DNA from: Acanthaster planci
Taxonomy: Eukaryota > Echinodermata > Asteroidea > Valvatida > Acanthasteridae
Length of the DNA: 64,000 nt
Assembly: GCF_001949145.1 (NCBI RefSeq)
Contig: NW_019091647.1
Span: 164,751 to 228,750 of the forward strand
Direction of reading: 5' to 3'
The notes beneath the pieces are model-generated. The model was not told the origin of the DNA. It made no database searches and was given only the letters and a program-made list of their open reading frames with translations. This document shows, piece by piece, positions 34,886-45,000 of this stretch. The number at the start of each line of letters is the position of its first letter. Position 1 is the first letter of the stretch. The position numbers and the translations under genes are program-made.

Positions 34886-35436
34886 CCACTTGGTGCTAGG
34901 GTTTCCGGTACCGGACTCCTTGGGTTTATATGCATAGCCGGGCTGCCCAAAATTGGACAAAAGAGCCGGGCCTTGTAACAAAAGACGATACTCCAGAACA
35001 AAAGACGGAGCTGCTGGGAATTACCAACATTTTATCAGTTGTCAAGAGCGGAGGAAATCTGCCATTGTTTTGAATGATTATACCACTGTTTGTAGCATTC
35101 AGCACGAACGGATTACCATTGGGAACAGTGATGAGTGTTACAATACCACTGCAAGCTAATCTGGTCTGCATTTGAAAAGACCCAGCAGTGCACTGGCCAG
35201 TTTCGGAACAAAAGAAATTACGTAACACTGCTCAATCTAGGCTCTCTTTACAAGGCGGCAGGCCTGGCTGGAGATACTCGGGCATCAGTAGATTTTGTCT
35301 GTCAGATCAAAGTAACCACCAGACAGTCATTTGTGTGGGTGAAAACATCCAGTAAATGAAGTTATGAATTTTTGAAGAATTTTAGAAAATGGAAAAATCC
35401 TGAAAATCCCCTGGGTATACTTCCTGCAACTTCAAA
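34886..35436. repeat. piggyBac-like MITE family A, copy 3
   Basis: Left end TTAA (34882-34885) then CCACTTGGTGCTAGGG. The interior follows the copy at 29930 (aacaaaagac repeats, tactcgggcatca, gaatttttgaagaatttt). The right end is placed at TTAA 35437-35440; its terminal repeat is heavily eroded. Confidence 0.72.
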
Positions 35437-35965
35437 TTAAACCCAGCAGCATCTGGCTAAATGTCATGAGTTTTAATTAAGTGTCGATATGGTTGTATTT
35501 CACAGGATTGTTTATCAGCCTTCCAAACTTCTTTCCTTGCATGCCAACAATGATGGATGATTGATTATTGTTATTTTCAATGAAAAGCTATAACTGTCTT
35601 CTTGAGAGTGACCCTGTGCAGCGTTCTAAAAGTAAAAATGCACAGTTTGTGGATTTCCTTTCAAAAGCAGTTACTAGACATTTAGAAGGTAAATTCTGAG
35701 CACTGCTCTGTAGTTATTGTATTAATTCAAAGGACTGATCTCTTCATCATTGCAAAATTTGTTATCCTTTGCTGAACTCTGTTCAGAATAGATTGAGCAT
35801 CTACCCAGCTTTTTTAAAAGAAGTCTAAAGGACAACAAAAATTGCCTCGCAAGTGTACCATTTACTCTGCTAGACGAAGTGAAAAAGTCGGGGTAGAATT
35901 GTTTTTATTCTTTTTGTATTTAATGTGCAGTATTTATTGATTGTCACTCCCTTTTTGCTTTCTAG

Positions 35966-36054
35966 GAGTGAAGATAATTCGCTGTCTGGAAAAGAAGGGC
36001 GTAAGTCATCCAGGTCACATTCGGGGTCACAACACAGCAGAAACAACGGCAATA
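35966..36054 (+). CDS. IQCE: IQCE exon, Ser-rich
   Basis: Acceptor tttctag; the first base completes Thr. It encodes SEDNSLSGKEGRKSSRS then a His/Ser-rich stretch. Two donors in the same phase are possible: gtaaga at 36055 (chosen) and gtaagt at 36001, which would shorten the exon by 18 codons. Both rejoin the next exon in frame, so alternative 5' splice-site use is possible. Confidence 0.75.
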
Positions 36055-38630
36055 GTAAGATAATTAGCTTACTACTCTGCGAGATTGCTGACAACTCTAG
36101 TAAAGAGACCACACCTGCAAGCAGTAATTATGGCAAAGATTACCAAGCACAAAATGTTTCTTTAATCCTATACAGTAGAGTCATCAGTCAAAATACCCTA
36201 TATTCTGTGATACATATACATTCAAATATAATAAATTGGTAAAAATCATTCCAAAAGTTTAAATCTAAGATTTAAAGTCATGAAACAATCTCTAAAAACT
36301 TAAAACCAATCCGAACAGCCTTTAGAACATTGTTGGAGTACTCATACTCAAGTACCAGTAAGTACTTGGCCTGTAATTGATTTTAAGTACTCTAGAAAAA
36401 CAAGTACTTGTCTCATACATGTCATACTTGCACCTTTGCACCCTGACTCAGCCCCCACCTTGGAATGTCATATGCAATACTCAATTCCTGTGCTTGTAAA
36501 AAATCTGTTTTTCTCTGTTTTTGAAACAATCTTCAGAACTAAAAGTTCTTGTGCACACTCTACACTTAACTGTTGTTTTATCAATTCTCTACTAATCCAG
36601 TCTTTGTGATCGTGAGTGGAGCACTTTCAATGTGCTGTCAGTAGTGTACGTATTCGACTACCAAATTTTTAACACATGGATACCAGCAGAGCATGCTATG
36701 TGGGACATATCATGTTGATCTGCATCGTCACCATGTGATACGACCATTCAGCTGTTTGCCTCATTGTAAATCATACACTGGTTTTTGGGAACCCCAATAA
36801 TTTTGCCAAACGGCAGAATTAGCACAGTGCAGTAAGTAAACACTGAGCTAGATAATCCCAGATGTAAGCAACTTTAGGGGTGTGAAATCTCCACTTTTCA
36901 GCAGATTTCAGCTTTTTTGTTGCCAAATTTCATTTCCGCTTTTTTGCCTCTGACAAGCCAGATTTTCCTTGTTTTTCTTCCTTTCTGAAGTACCAATTTT
37001 TGAGTTGTTTCTTTTTTTTTGCTGTTATGAAGCCAGGCCAAATATTACACGTCCTTTCTCCAACATCAAATTGTATGCCAAACCACAACACTGGATAATG
37101 CATGCAGTTGAATCTACTGTACATGTACATGCACATGTAGGTGCGGTAGGTGTATACGTGTATGCAAATCTGTGCAGGCTTTTTATGGCGTGGCTCGAAG
37201 CAGAAGCCTTCTACAAGTATGTTAACATCCTGAGGCCATCCAGTCATTGTCTTGTGATTGGCTGCCAATGAAATATCGACATTTATGTGTGTGTCAGTGG
37301 GATTTGTTATTCGTTTCTACTTAAGGGAAGTAGTGACTAATAATCTCCACTATAATTCACTATAATTCATGGTAACTTACATTCCACTGTAAATTTGCAA
37401 CTTGAAATAACGTTAGTAAATATTCACTTTTGCCAATAGATGGCTTTGTGACAATTTATGTCTTGTGTCATGCATTATCATGTGGTTTTTTACATGCTCT
37501 ATGTGCATCGTTTTATACGAGATTTCAAACAGTTTTTGGACGTAAACTGCAACACACTTGCATAATTGTCCAAGAAGGTTCCCTTGGATTCAATCTTAAC
37601 AAGACCAATCCTTGAGTTACAAATCTGTGGCAATGGAGGTTGATGGAACACACCGTAGATTGGCAGGTGACACAATCCATGTCAGGAAAATCCAAAAGCC
37701 TGGACATCTGGTGTGCATTGTTTGTAACAAAGAATTGAAATATTGAAATCATGGTCAAATCACGTTGGAAAAGGGCCAACTTACTCTATAAACCTTGATA
37801 TTTATAATTTTGGTATAATAACTAGTTCATTTCAACCTTCTGGCAAATATGAAGAAAAAAGTTAAATTGAATATATGCATAAATTGAAAGAAAAAATGAC
37901 CAATGATAGCACCAGGAGACTGTAAAATGCACCACACCTCCCCAAGCCGTATATGCTTGGTGCTTGCAATTTTAGCTATTTTTTTATGCTCCAGTCACCC
38001 CCTGCACTAGAGTGCTACAATTTTATAAAGAAAAAAACATCAATTTGCCCTGCAGGCTGTGTACGTTACTCATTGGAAGGTGTCGTGCTTAAAAATCAAA
38101 TCAGGTTTCATTTGGAGATCATGGAGAACCTCTAAACAGTTGAGCACTTAAACCTGTGTCACATTTGTAAACACATCTTTTGTTAAATGTTAATAAAACT
38201 CAAGGCACTTTATTTAGTTCATGTGTTAATTTGTAGATACACAGAGTATGCATTGGAATAGTTGTAACATGATTTCCAGGATGTTTCATTTGGTTTACAG
38301 TGTGCATTTACTTGTTTTCAACTACTCGTGTGCTTGTATTCATCGGCTCGTTCTCAAACCTTGAAAACTCAGACGGATACTTTTGGTCTAGGACTCATTG
38401 ACAAATTTCTCTACACTAAATAAACGTAATAAACTTGATACTTAAATTTTTGCACTGGATTGTGAAAGTTAGGGGTTAATTGACAAAATATGCTATTTAA
38501 CTGTCATGAAAGTTGATAGCATTTACAGTTTTGTACAGGGATAAGATAAGTTGAAGGAAATTGGCGAAGATTTTTTCATTACACATCCTTAGATTTGTTC
38601 AAGGATTATCTTTTCTAATTTTCACCCCAG
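36055..38630. other. IQCE intron
   Basis: 2.6 kb. It includes a CAAGTACTTG-rich low-complexity stretch (36330-36430). No exon or full transposon recognised. Confidence 0.65.
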
Positions 38631-38756
38631 CCTCTTCAAGGGCAGGGTCAGAGATAGAGGAGGACATAGTAGATTCAGATGATGACAGCATCGTGGTTGG
38701 GGGCAGCACTGCCAACCTCAGGATGCCAACTAATCAGGGCTCAAGACCTACATCAG
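38631..38756 (+). CDS. IQCE: IQCE exon, acidic tail block
   Basis: 126 bp after acceptor caccccag, donor gtcagt. It encodes SSRAGSEIEEDIVDSDDDS then IVVGGS, resembling the DSDD-IVI block near the C terminus of vertebrate IQCE. The alternative last exon at 43130 repeats the same SRAGS and DDD-V-GG arrangement. Confidence 0.85.
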
Positions 38757-39071
38757 GTCAGTGAATTGCACCCTCTGATTTCAAAAAGAGCATTGGCGGA
38801 GGGGGCTGTTTGCCTAATCACAGGATCCTTTACTTTAGCTGCTGGGGGAGGGGGCTGTTTGCCTAATCACAGGACCTCGTACTGCAGCTGGGGGAGGACT
38901 GTTTGCCTAATCATGGGAGTCTGAAAGGGCAGTTAGTGTCGACTGGTCTACATGCAGTTTGTGCTATGACTGCAAGAGATATTTGTGGAATTCATCCAAT
39001 TGGCTAGTGCTGCAGTGTTTAATGGGCAATCCCCAATGACTAATTTTCTTTGTGTGTGTTTGTGTCCATAG
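38757..39071. other. IQCE intron with about 60-bp tandem repeat
   Basis: Three imperfect units of a gggggctgtttgcctaatca-containing repeat lie at about 38796-38920, directly after the exon. A ctgggggagggggctg piece of the same kind lies after the alternative last exon (43373-43392). Confidence 0.75.
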
Positions 39072-39088
39072 CTCGGAAAGATCGAGAG
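39072..39088 (+). CDS. IQCE: IQCE 17-bp microexon
   Basis: Acceptor tgtccatag, donor gtaaga. The two leading bases complete Ala, then RKDRE, phase 0 out. It is needed to bring the frame from the exon at 38631 (ends one base into a codon) to the last exon at 39983 (phase 0), which supports it despite its size. Confidence 0.65.
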
Positions 39089-39982
39089 GTAAGATGTGAA
39101 CTTTTTTCTTCATTTAAACACTGGTTGTGGAACTCACTAATATGGTAGACCCTAATTTATTATTTGGCACAATTGTTTTCTGTGAATGCCCCTCTGTGTC
39201 GCTGCTTATGTCCTGGGAAAGTCAACATGAAGAAATACAGCCTGTAATATTCTTCATTTCTGCCCCTTTCAAACACTTTCGCACTCCGTAAACTCTTGGT
39301 GACTCAATGTTGAATACCTTGAAATTCCAGTTAACAAACCTACATGTAGGTTGTATGTTGTAAACTCAAAAGGCCAGCATTGATAGCTTCATGTATTTCA
39401 AAAGTCCAGCTGAGCAGAGCCAGTTAGAGTGGGAACTCTCTATAGACATGTGTACATCTAATGTGATTATAGAAAAAATGGAAATTCTGCTTAATTCAAA
39501 ATCAGAATACCTCAGAATTTTTTTACTTTTTTCCCTTGGATTCAACTCAACAAGAGTTGCTGTGCTTTTGTCATGGGGACTTGAAATCTGTATGTTGAAG
39601 GAATTCACATGAACTGTCAGAAACAATGTCATCTGTTGAACCCAGGGTTCCTTTAGTATGTAGTAACATTGAATAGCTTCCAAGTTGCCTGGGGAAAAAA
39701 TTCCTTGTGTGACCTAGCTGAAAGACAGTGTGCACACATTTTTGTTTATATATTGATTTGACTTTCCATTAATCATCATGCTCAGTTTTATGTTGCAAAT
39801 ATCTGGGAAATAAAAATGATCTGAGATGCAACTTACAACTCTGGTATCATATAGAAGTTGTGCTTTTCTAACTGTGTGAACTTTTCCCTCATCTCATCAC
39901 CATCACTAATTATTCATCCTCCTTTCCACCTCGTCATTCATGTTTTATTCACCCTCGTCATCATATGCTGACCAATCACCAG
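39089..39982. other. IQCE intron
   Basis: 894 bp; nothing recognisable besides chance short frames. Confidence 0.65.
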
Positions 39983-40114
39983 CCCACCTCCAGAGGGCGG
40001 CCTCCCACTGGCAAGTCAGGCATCTCACCACGCAATGGTAGCAGTAACATTGACGAATACACAACTTACAGGAAGGGGCGCTTGAACAAGTCTAAGCAGG
40101 GCATTTATTTTTAA
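39983..40114 (+). CDS. IQCE: IQCE last exon (version 1)
   Basis: Acceptor caatcaccag, phase 0. It encodes PTSRGRPPTGKSGISPRNGS and a basic YRKGRLNKSKQ ending IYF and TAA (40112-40114). A candidate AATAAA lies near 40739. It has no acidic tail of its own, so it would end the protein shortly after the DSDDD block. Confidence 0.7.
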   Translation, partial: PTSRGRPPTGKSGISPRNGSSNIDEYTTYRKGRLNKSKQGIYF

Positions 40115-43100
40115 TGAGGTGTTTAACAATTGCCAGAAATGTTTAAGCCCTGTGCACAGTTCTAATCCATTATATAAAAACTAGGTTGAAGTGTGTGTGA
40201 ATTACTTGAGCTGCTTCAATTAACGGTTAGTATGAGGAATATTGTGAACAGTCAGTGTGCCATTGCCTGGTATAGGGGAAAGGAAAGAAGGGAATCAAAT
40301 GAGTTGATGGGCACAGTAGCAATGTTTAGGCTAACTATGGACAGAAGGGATAATGTGCTTTGAATGTATGATACATGTTTGTAACCAACTCAGGGGGGGA
40401 GGGTGGGTGCTGTCATTGAATGGATCATTCGCTTGATTTGAACATTATTGTCAAAACAGTTTCGGCATACTGTTGTTTCCATTCATTAATATCTTGTCAA
40501 ACTATCAAAAAAGTAAAGAACTAACAAATTTCCAACAAATATACCCATTTGCATCATAGTGTGTGACACACCCTTACTCTACATGTGTATGCCTGTCAAC
40601 ATAGTGCTGAACATCTTGGAGAACTGTGTGCATATAGTACATCGTACATATCACATGATGTCGCACAGAGGCTTTCAGGGATGTTTTATTATACAAATGT
40701 GGCATGGTTTTAGGGGAGCTAATATATACTATCCTCACAAATAAACCATGTTTTATTTGTTTTACCATACCTCAGACTTATTAACCACTTTAGCATTAAC
40801 CACTTCCCACCGGGCCCATTTATCCATTGTTGATTCTGCTGTGCCGGGTGATTTTTCATTGTTTTCTGTTTTTAAACTTCTTAAAGTATTTCAGCCAGGC
40901 CTGCCACCTTGTAAAAAGAGCCCAGATTGTGTGGTGTTAGGTAATTTTCTTTTGTTCCCGAAACCTGCTGACTTTGCGGATGTCTTTTCAGCAGGGGCCA
41001 GATTAGCGTGTAGCGGTATTGTATCGCTCATCTCTGGAGCGCTTTTGTCCCCAGTGGTAATCCACTCACACTGAATGCCACAAACAGCTTTGTAATCTTT
41101 CTAAACAATGATGGATTTCCTCCTCTATTGACAACTGAAAAATGTTGGAAATTCCCAGCAGCTTGGTCTTTTGTTGCGAGTACGGTCTTTTGTTACAAGG
41201 TCCAGCTCTTTTGTCTGGTTTCAGGCAGCCTGGCATTAGGTATAAAGAAAACGAAACCCGAAACTGGGTTCCTGGCCGCAAGTGGTATGATAACAGGAGT
41301 CTAAACCTAACAATTTGATGAACTTTCAACCAGTACAATTTGTCAACTTTCCGAATGTGTCTATGAATGTAATTTATTCTGTATGCTCTGAAGTCATGCC
41401 ATTTCATTGTGTACATAATAATTTTTGTAATTTCCAAATCTCATAATACCATCATTTTTGTATGGCTCCAGGTAGAATTGGGGATTACATTTTTATCCAT
41501 CAAATTACTTTGTCAGTAAGTAATGAAAGAGTGATCAGTTGAGCTACAGTTGGCTGCCTGTCTTTTGCATGAACCACTTTGAGCTAATTATTAATTAGCT
41601 CAAATTAGTTCAATTAGTTTAATTGTGACGTGAAAACTCGGATTTGCACATGCTGCGAAATGTCCTTATGCTGAGCACTGCTATCCTGAACTTTCGGGTA
41701 CACCACCATCTCCCTTGACTCCCAAATTTTTCAAGAACTCTTTCCAAACATTTTAAATTTTCTTTAAATAAAAGAAACATATTTTGGACTAAAGATAATG
41801 GCTCAAAAGTGGAGTAAAATCATACGATGAAACAAGGGCTAACATTTTGAGTGGTCTGTGTCATTTGTGGTAAGTGCATGTACATTTGCCCACAGGTGGC
41901 CACGTTGATAGGTTGCACAAGTATGAAACTCTATCAGGGAAGTAAAGCCAGGGCCTTTGACCTAAAATATGATCAAAACACAAAATACTGGTGAAACGCA
42001 GATGTACCCTAGCATTTGTTAATTAACTCACTGAAATCCCTTATAAATATTGTTTTCAGAAATACTTGCTTGACATTTCATTGCTGACTTCTGACATGTA
42101 TGTCAACAATTTTACTTTATCTTATTCAAACATTCCTCTAGCCTTTCATGCTATGGTTTGGTGAGATTAGTCAAACAATCACTTTGTATAGAAAAAGGCA
42201 TGTGCATGGCATGTACTTTGTAGCCTGTGGTGCAGAATGCATAGAGCAAGTGAGTGCAAGGGACATGAAATGTCCCGAGTCAGAAGGTTAAAACAAGTTA
42301 GAAATGTAATAATTTCCAACAATTTTTGTTGACCAATTTAACTCCAATTTTTTGTTTCAATTTTTTAAAAACCACCCCTCTGATCATGTGTTGGTATGTA
42401 ACTCTGCAAGCTGGTGTTTTATCAACTCTTAAAGACTGGTCATGTGATGAGCTCATTGTCTTAGGTATTTGTAATACCTATGTAAAGCTACTGTATAACC
42501 AAAAGAAAGCCTCAATAGAATCTAAGTTGTGAGCAGATTGTAAAATACAGGAACAGGACAATAACATGCGCCTTTGATCGTCCATGTGATATTTGCACAT
42601 TATAAATGTTAAATTATTGTTAGCCTATTTGAATGTAATTTTTTAGATGCTACGTTGCATAGCTGAAGTATGTAAATGTGAGAAGAAAAGAAGGCATTTT
42701 CTTGATAGGCAATCTGACCATGCATCTTTCTGATTGATTGAGACATTATGATTAAGCCCTCTCCTTTATTCAAGATTATAAACTTTGACCCTTGCCTCCC
42801 CTATCCCTCACAGTCCATCAGGCTGCATTGAAATATTTGCTCAAAATTTAAGAAAGTAGAGCTAAGCCACTTTGATACAAAAGTACAAAGGATGTGCAAT
42901 TGGCTTCCTGCTTAAAGGGGTGGATTGGGAAGATTCAGGAAGGTTCCAGAAAAATGCAGAATTCTTGTAATTCTTGGTCTCTAAGTGCTGAGTTGATGCA
43001 ACCTGCATCAAGAATTAGGGCTTAACTTAAAGTTAGTTGTTTGAATTCTTTCCATTAAAGTTCCTTTCCATTCTGTTGACATTTGTTTTGTATTCTTTGC

Positions 43101-43129
43101 CCAAATTGCTGGCTGTTGAACTTGTCCAG
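40115..43129. other. IQCE 3' region or intron with MITE
   Basis: Contains the inverted family A MITE (40800-41285). The remainder is AT-rich without a recognised gene. Confidence 0.65.
40800..41285. repeat. piggyBac-like MITE family A, copy 4 (opposite orientation)
   Basis: The left end TTAA (40796-40799) then CCACTTCCCACCGGG; the interior is the reverse complement of the copy at 29930 (tgatgtgg-type ends, cagcaggggccagattagcg, gtcttttgttacaaggtcc). The right end ctggccgcaagtgg is followed by a mutated target. Confidence 0.78.
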
Positions 43130-43258
43130 AGTCCAGTAATGGCACGTGGCAGTCATACTACACCACGGAGTAGCCGAGCTGGCAGTCGATCCAGCACACC
43201 AAGGATTGCTCGCAGTGTCACAGATGATGATGATGATTTTGTCATGGGTGGTAAATAA
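43130..43258 (+). CDS. IQCE: IQCE alternative last exon (version 2)
   Basis: Acceptor cttgtccag, phase 0, so it can join the microexon at 39072-39088 in frame, skipping version 1. It encodes SPVMARGSHTTPRSSRAGS, then RSSTPRIARSVTDDDDDFVM and GGK with stop at 43256-43258. It shares SSRAGS and an acidic run followed by GG with the exon at 38631, suggesting either exon duplication or an alternative tail. Confidence 0.62.
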   Translation, partial: SPVMARGSHTTPRSSRAGSRSSTPRIARSVTDDDDDFVMGGK

Positions 43259-44569
43259 GAGACATAGTAGAGTATGTATTTTAAAGTGTACTCTGAGATT
43301 ACCAGTTGACTGACTGTGTATAGTTGACTTTGATATGGGGTACAATGTTTTTGGACCCTTAGACAAACCATGGCTGCTGGGGGAGGGGGCTGACATATCA
43401 TTGAACCTTAGACAAACCCAAGGGTGCGAGGTGTCCCTAGAGGTGTTCAAACATCATGGCCTACATTGCAGCAGTCAATAATTGTTATACCTGTCTAGAA
43501 TACTTTTCCTCACCCGTATGTCTCAAATTGAATTGAAATGACAAGTGTCACAGTTGTTTGAGGCATGCGGACTTGGTGCATCGCCATATCAATTTTGATG
43601 TGTTGGTTGCATGTGTCCTGCTCAAAAGCAATATCTTTACATTTGAAAAACTTTTTTTTTAGGAAAATTACCTGTTTCTTAATGCTCATCAGACATTATT
43701 CAGAACTTGAACAAAGAATCAATCAACAGTTTAGTATATCAAAATGTCACTTGACTACTCCAACAAGAGTTTATTGTCGTCAATCGTACCATGAATTTTT
43801 TAAAGAGCAGAGTTCTCATTGAATCAGGCATGCAACTTTCCCTCAGATCGGCGGATTTCCTTGTTTTTTTACTTCAAACTCATGCCATTGAATGTTGAAA
43901 AACACTGTATAAAGTCTGGTAAAGACGGAAATGTCCTCATTTTTTGGCATTTTATGAAAAGGGCATTCATTTTGGTTTGATTTTTGGGCTTTTTTGCAAT
44001 TCTGTGAAAGAGGCATTACTTCCTTTGGGGCTGATACATCATCAGACCGGAAGTTATGTTAAAAAGTCTTTATTTTTCAAAATTTCCTAAAAAAAATCAA
44101 CCGTGAGAGCTAACAGCGTGAAATGTCCATTAGATAGCAGATTAGAGTCCATTACACGAAGTGCATAACTGGTCAACTTGTTGACACAAATGAAGCGTTG
44201 ATGACAAAACACGCAATATTTGCGTACCAAAATCCCATTTTTACATATACTCTGTGTAGTGGCTTTTATGCAGTGGAACCCTTACATCTGCTTATAACAA
44301 AGACATTGCACAGTGCATATACATACTCCGGGCAGTGGCTGGCTCCTTGCCAAACTGTGCGCTGCTGTCAGATCACTTTGTGTGTATACAACGCCCAAAG
44401 ACAAAAATGTTTTAAATCTGATAAAACTTATTCTGTGCTATTTCTTAATGAACACAGTGTGACTTGTATTGTACATATCCCATTGGGTTAAAATCCTTGC
44501 AGGTTGCTTGGAAGGAATGTGTTATACTCATTCATGAACCTTAAGTACACAATCATGATGTGAAGAGGT

Positions 44570-45000
44570 GACAAATAACGTGACATTCAAGGTGCACTCT
44601 TCAAAGCGTTATATCACATGAACTACATGTCTGATTGGATTCAAACCTTCCAGACATCTTAGAAGGGGAGTACTTTAGACAAAAATTCACCTCATGTGAT
44701 GATGACGTCATCAGGGCACAAGTCAGGTGACATTAAAGGTGCACTCTTTACAGCCCGAAATCTCCTGAAGTACATGTCCCATTGGTTTGAAACTTCACAG
44801 ATAACTAGAAAGGGAAGTGCTATAGACAGATATTGAAATGATGTGATGATGACATAATCAGGAGACAAGTCAAGGATATTAAAGGTGCACTCTTTATAGC
44901 CCTCTATCTCCTGAAGTACACGTCCCATCGGGTTGAAACTTTGCAAGTAACTACAAAAGGAAGTTTGATTGACGAAAATTGACCTGATGTGATGACGTAG
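44570..45000. repeat. Tandem repeat, about 147-bp unit, three copies
   Basis: aaggtgcactctt recurs at 44588, 44735 and 44881 (spacing 147 and 146). Each unit continues with ctcctgaagtacatgtccca-type sequence and ends in a tgatgatgacgtcatca-like module. Single diverged copies are at about 44450, 46190 and 52190. Confidence 0.85.

Larger units (their letters stand above)
34586..35965. other. IQCE intron with hairpin and MITE
   Basis: Contains a perfect small hairpin (34657-34697) and a family A MITE (34886-35436). The rest is AT-rich without a recognised gene. Confidence 0.7.
1220..43258 (+). other. IQCE: IQCE homologue, gene model (5' end outside window)
   Basis: Exons joined by GT-AG introns with consistent phases give about 558 codons. 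The order of conserved blocks follows vertebrate IQCE as I remember it: an ERTIEQLLDPSK block (exon 1220-1333), a block around KIDEMRVGMEAFYQE, a long heptad-rich coiled coil, a basic Ser/Arg stretch with an IQ-like SARNIQKNWKMHHKK, two perfect IQ motifs (IQSAMRGHMSR and IQSAIRGHMSR), and an acidic DSDDDSIVVGG tail. IQ motifs bind calmodulin-type proteins. Vertebrate IQCE helps anchor EVC-EVC2 with EFCAB7 at the ciliary base and so modulates Hedgehog signalling; that role here is inferred from homology. Vertebrate proteins are about 700 residues, so the N-terminal exons should lie upstream. Introns run from about 160 bp to 9 kb and are full of transposons. Two alternative last exons are proposed (39983 and 43130). 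Confidence 0.88.
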
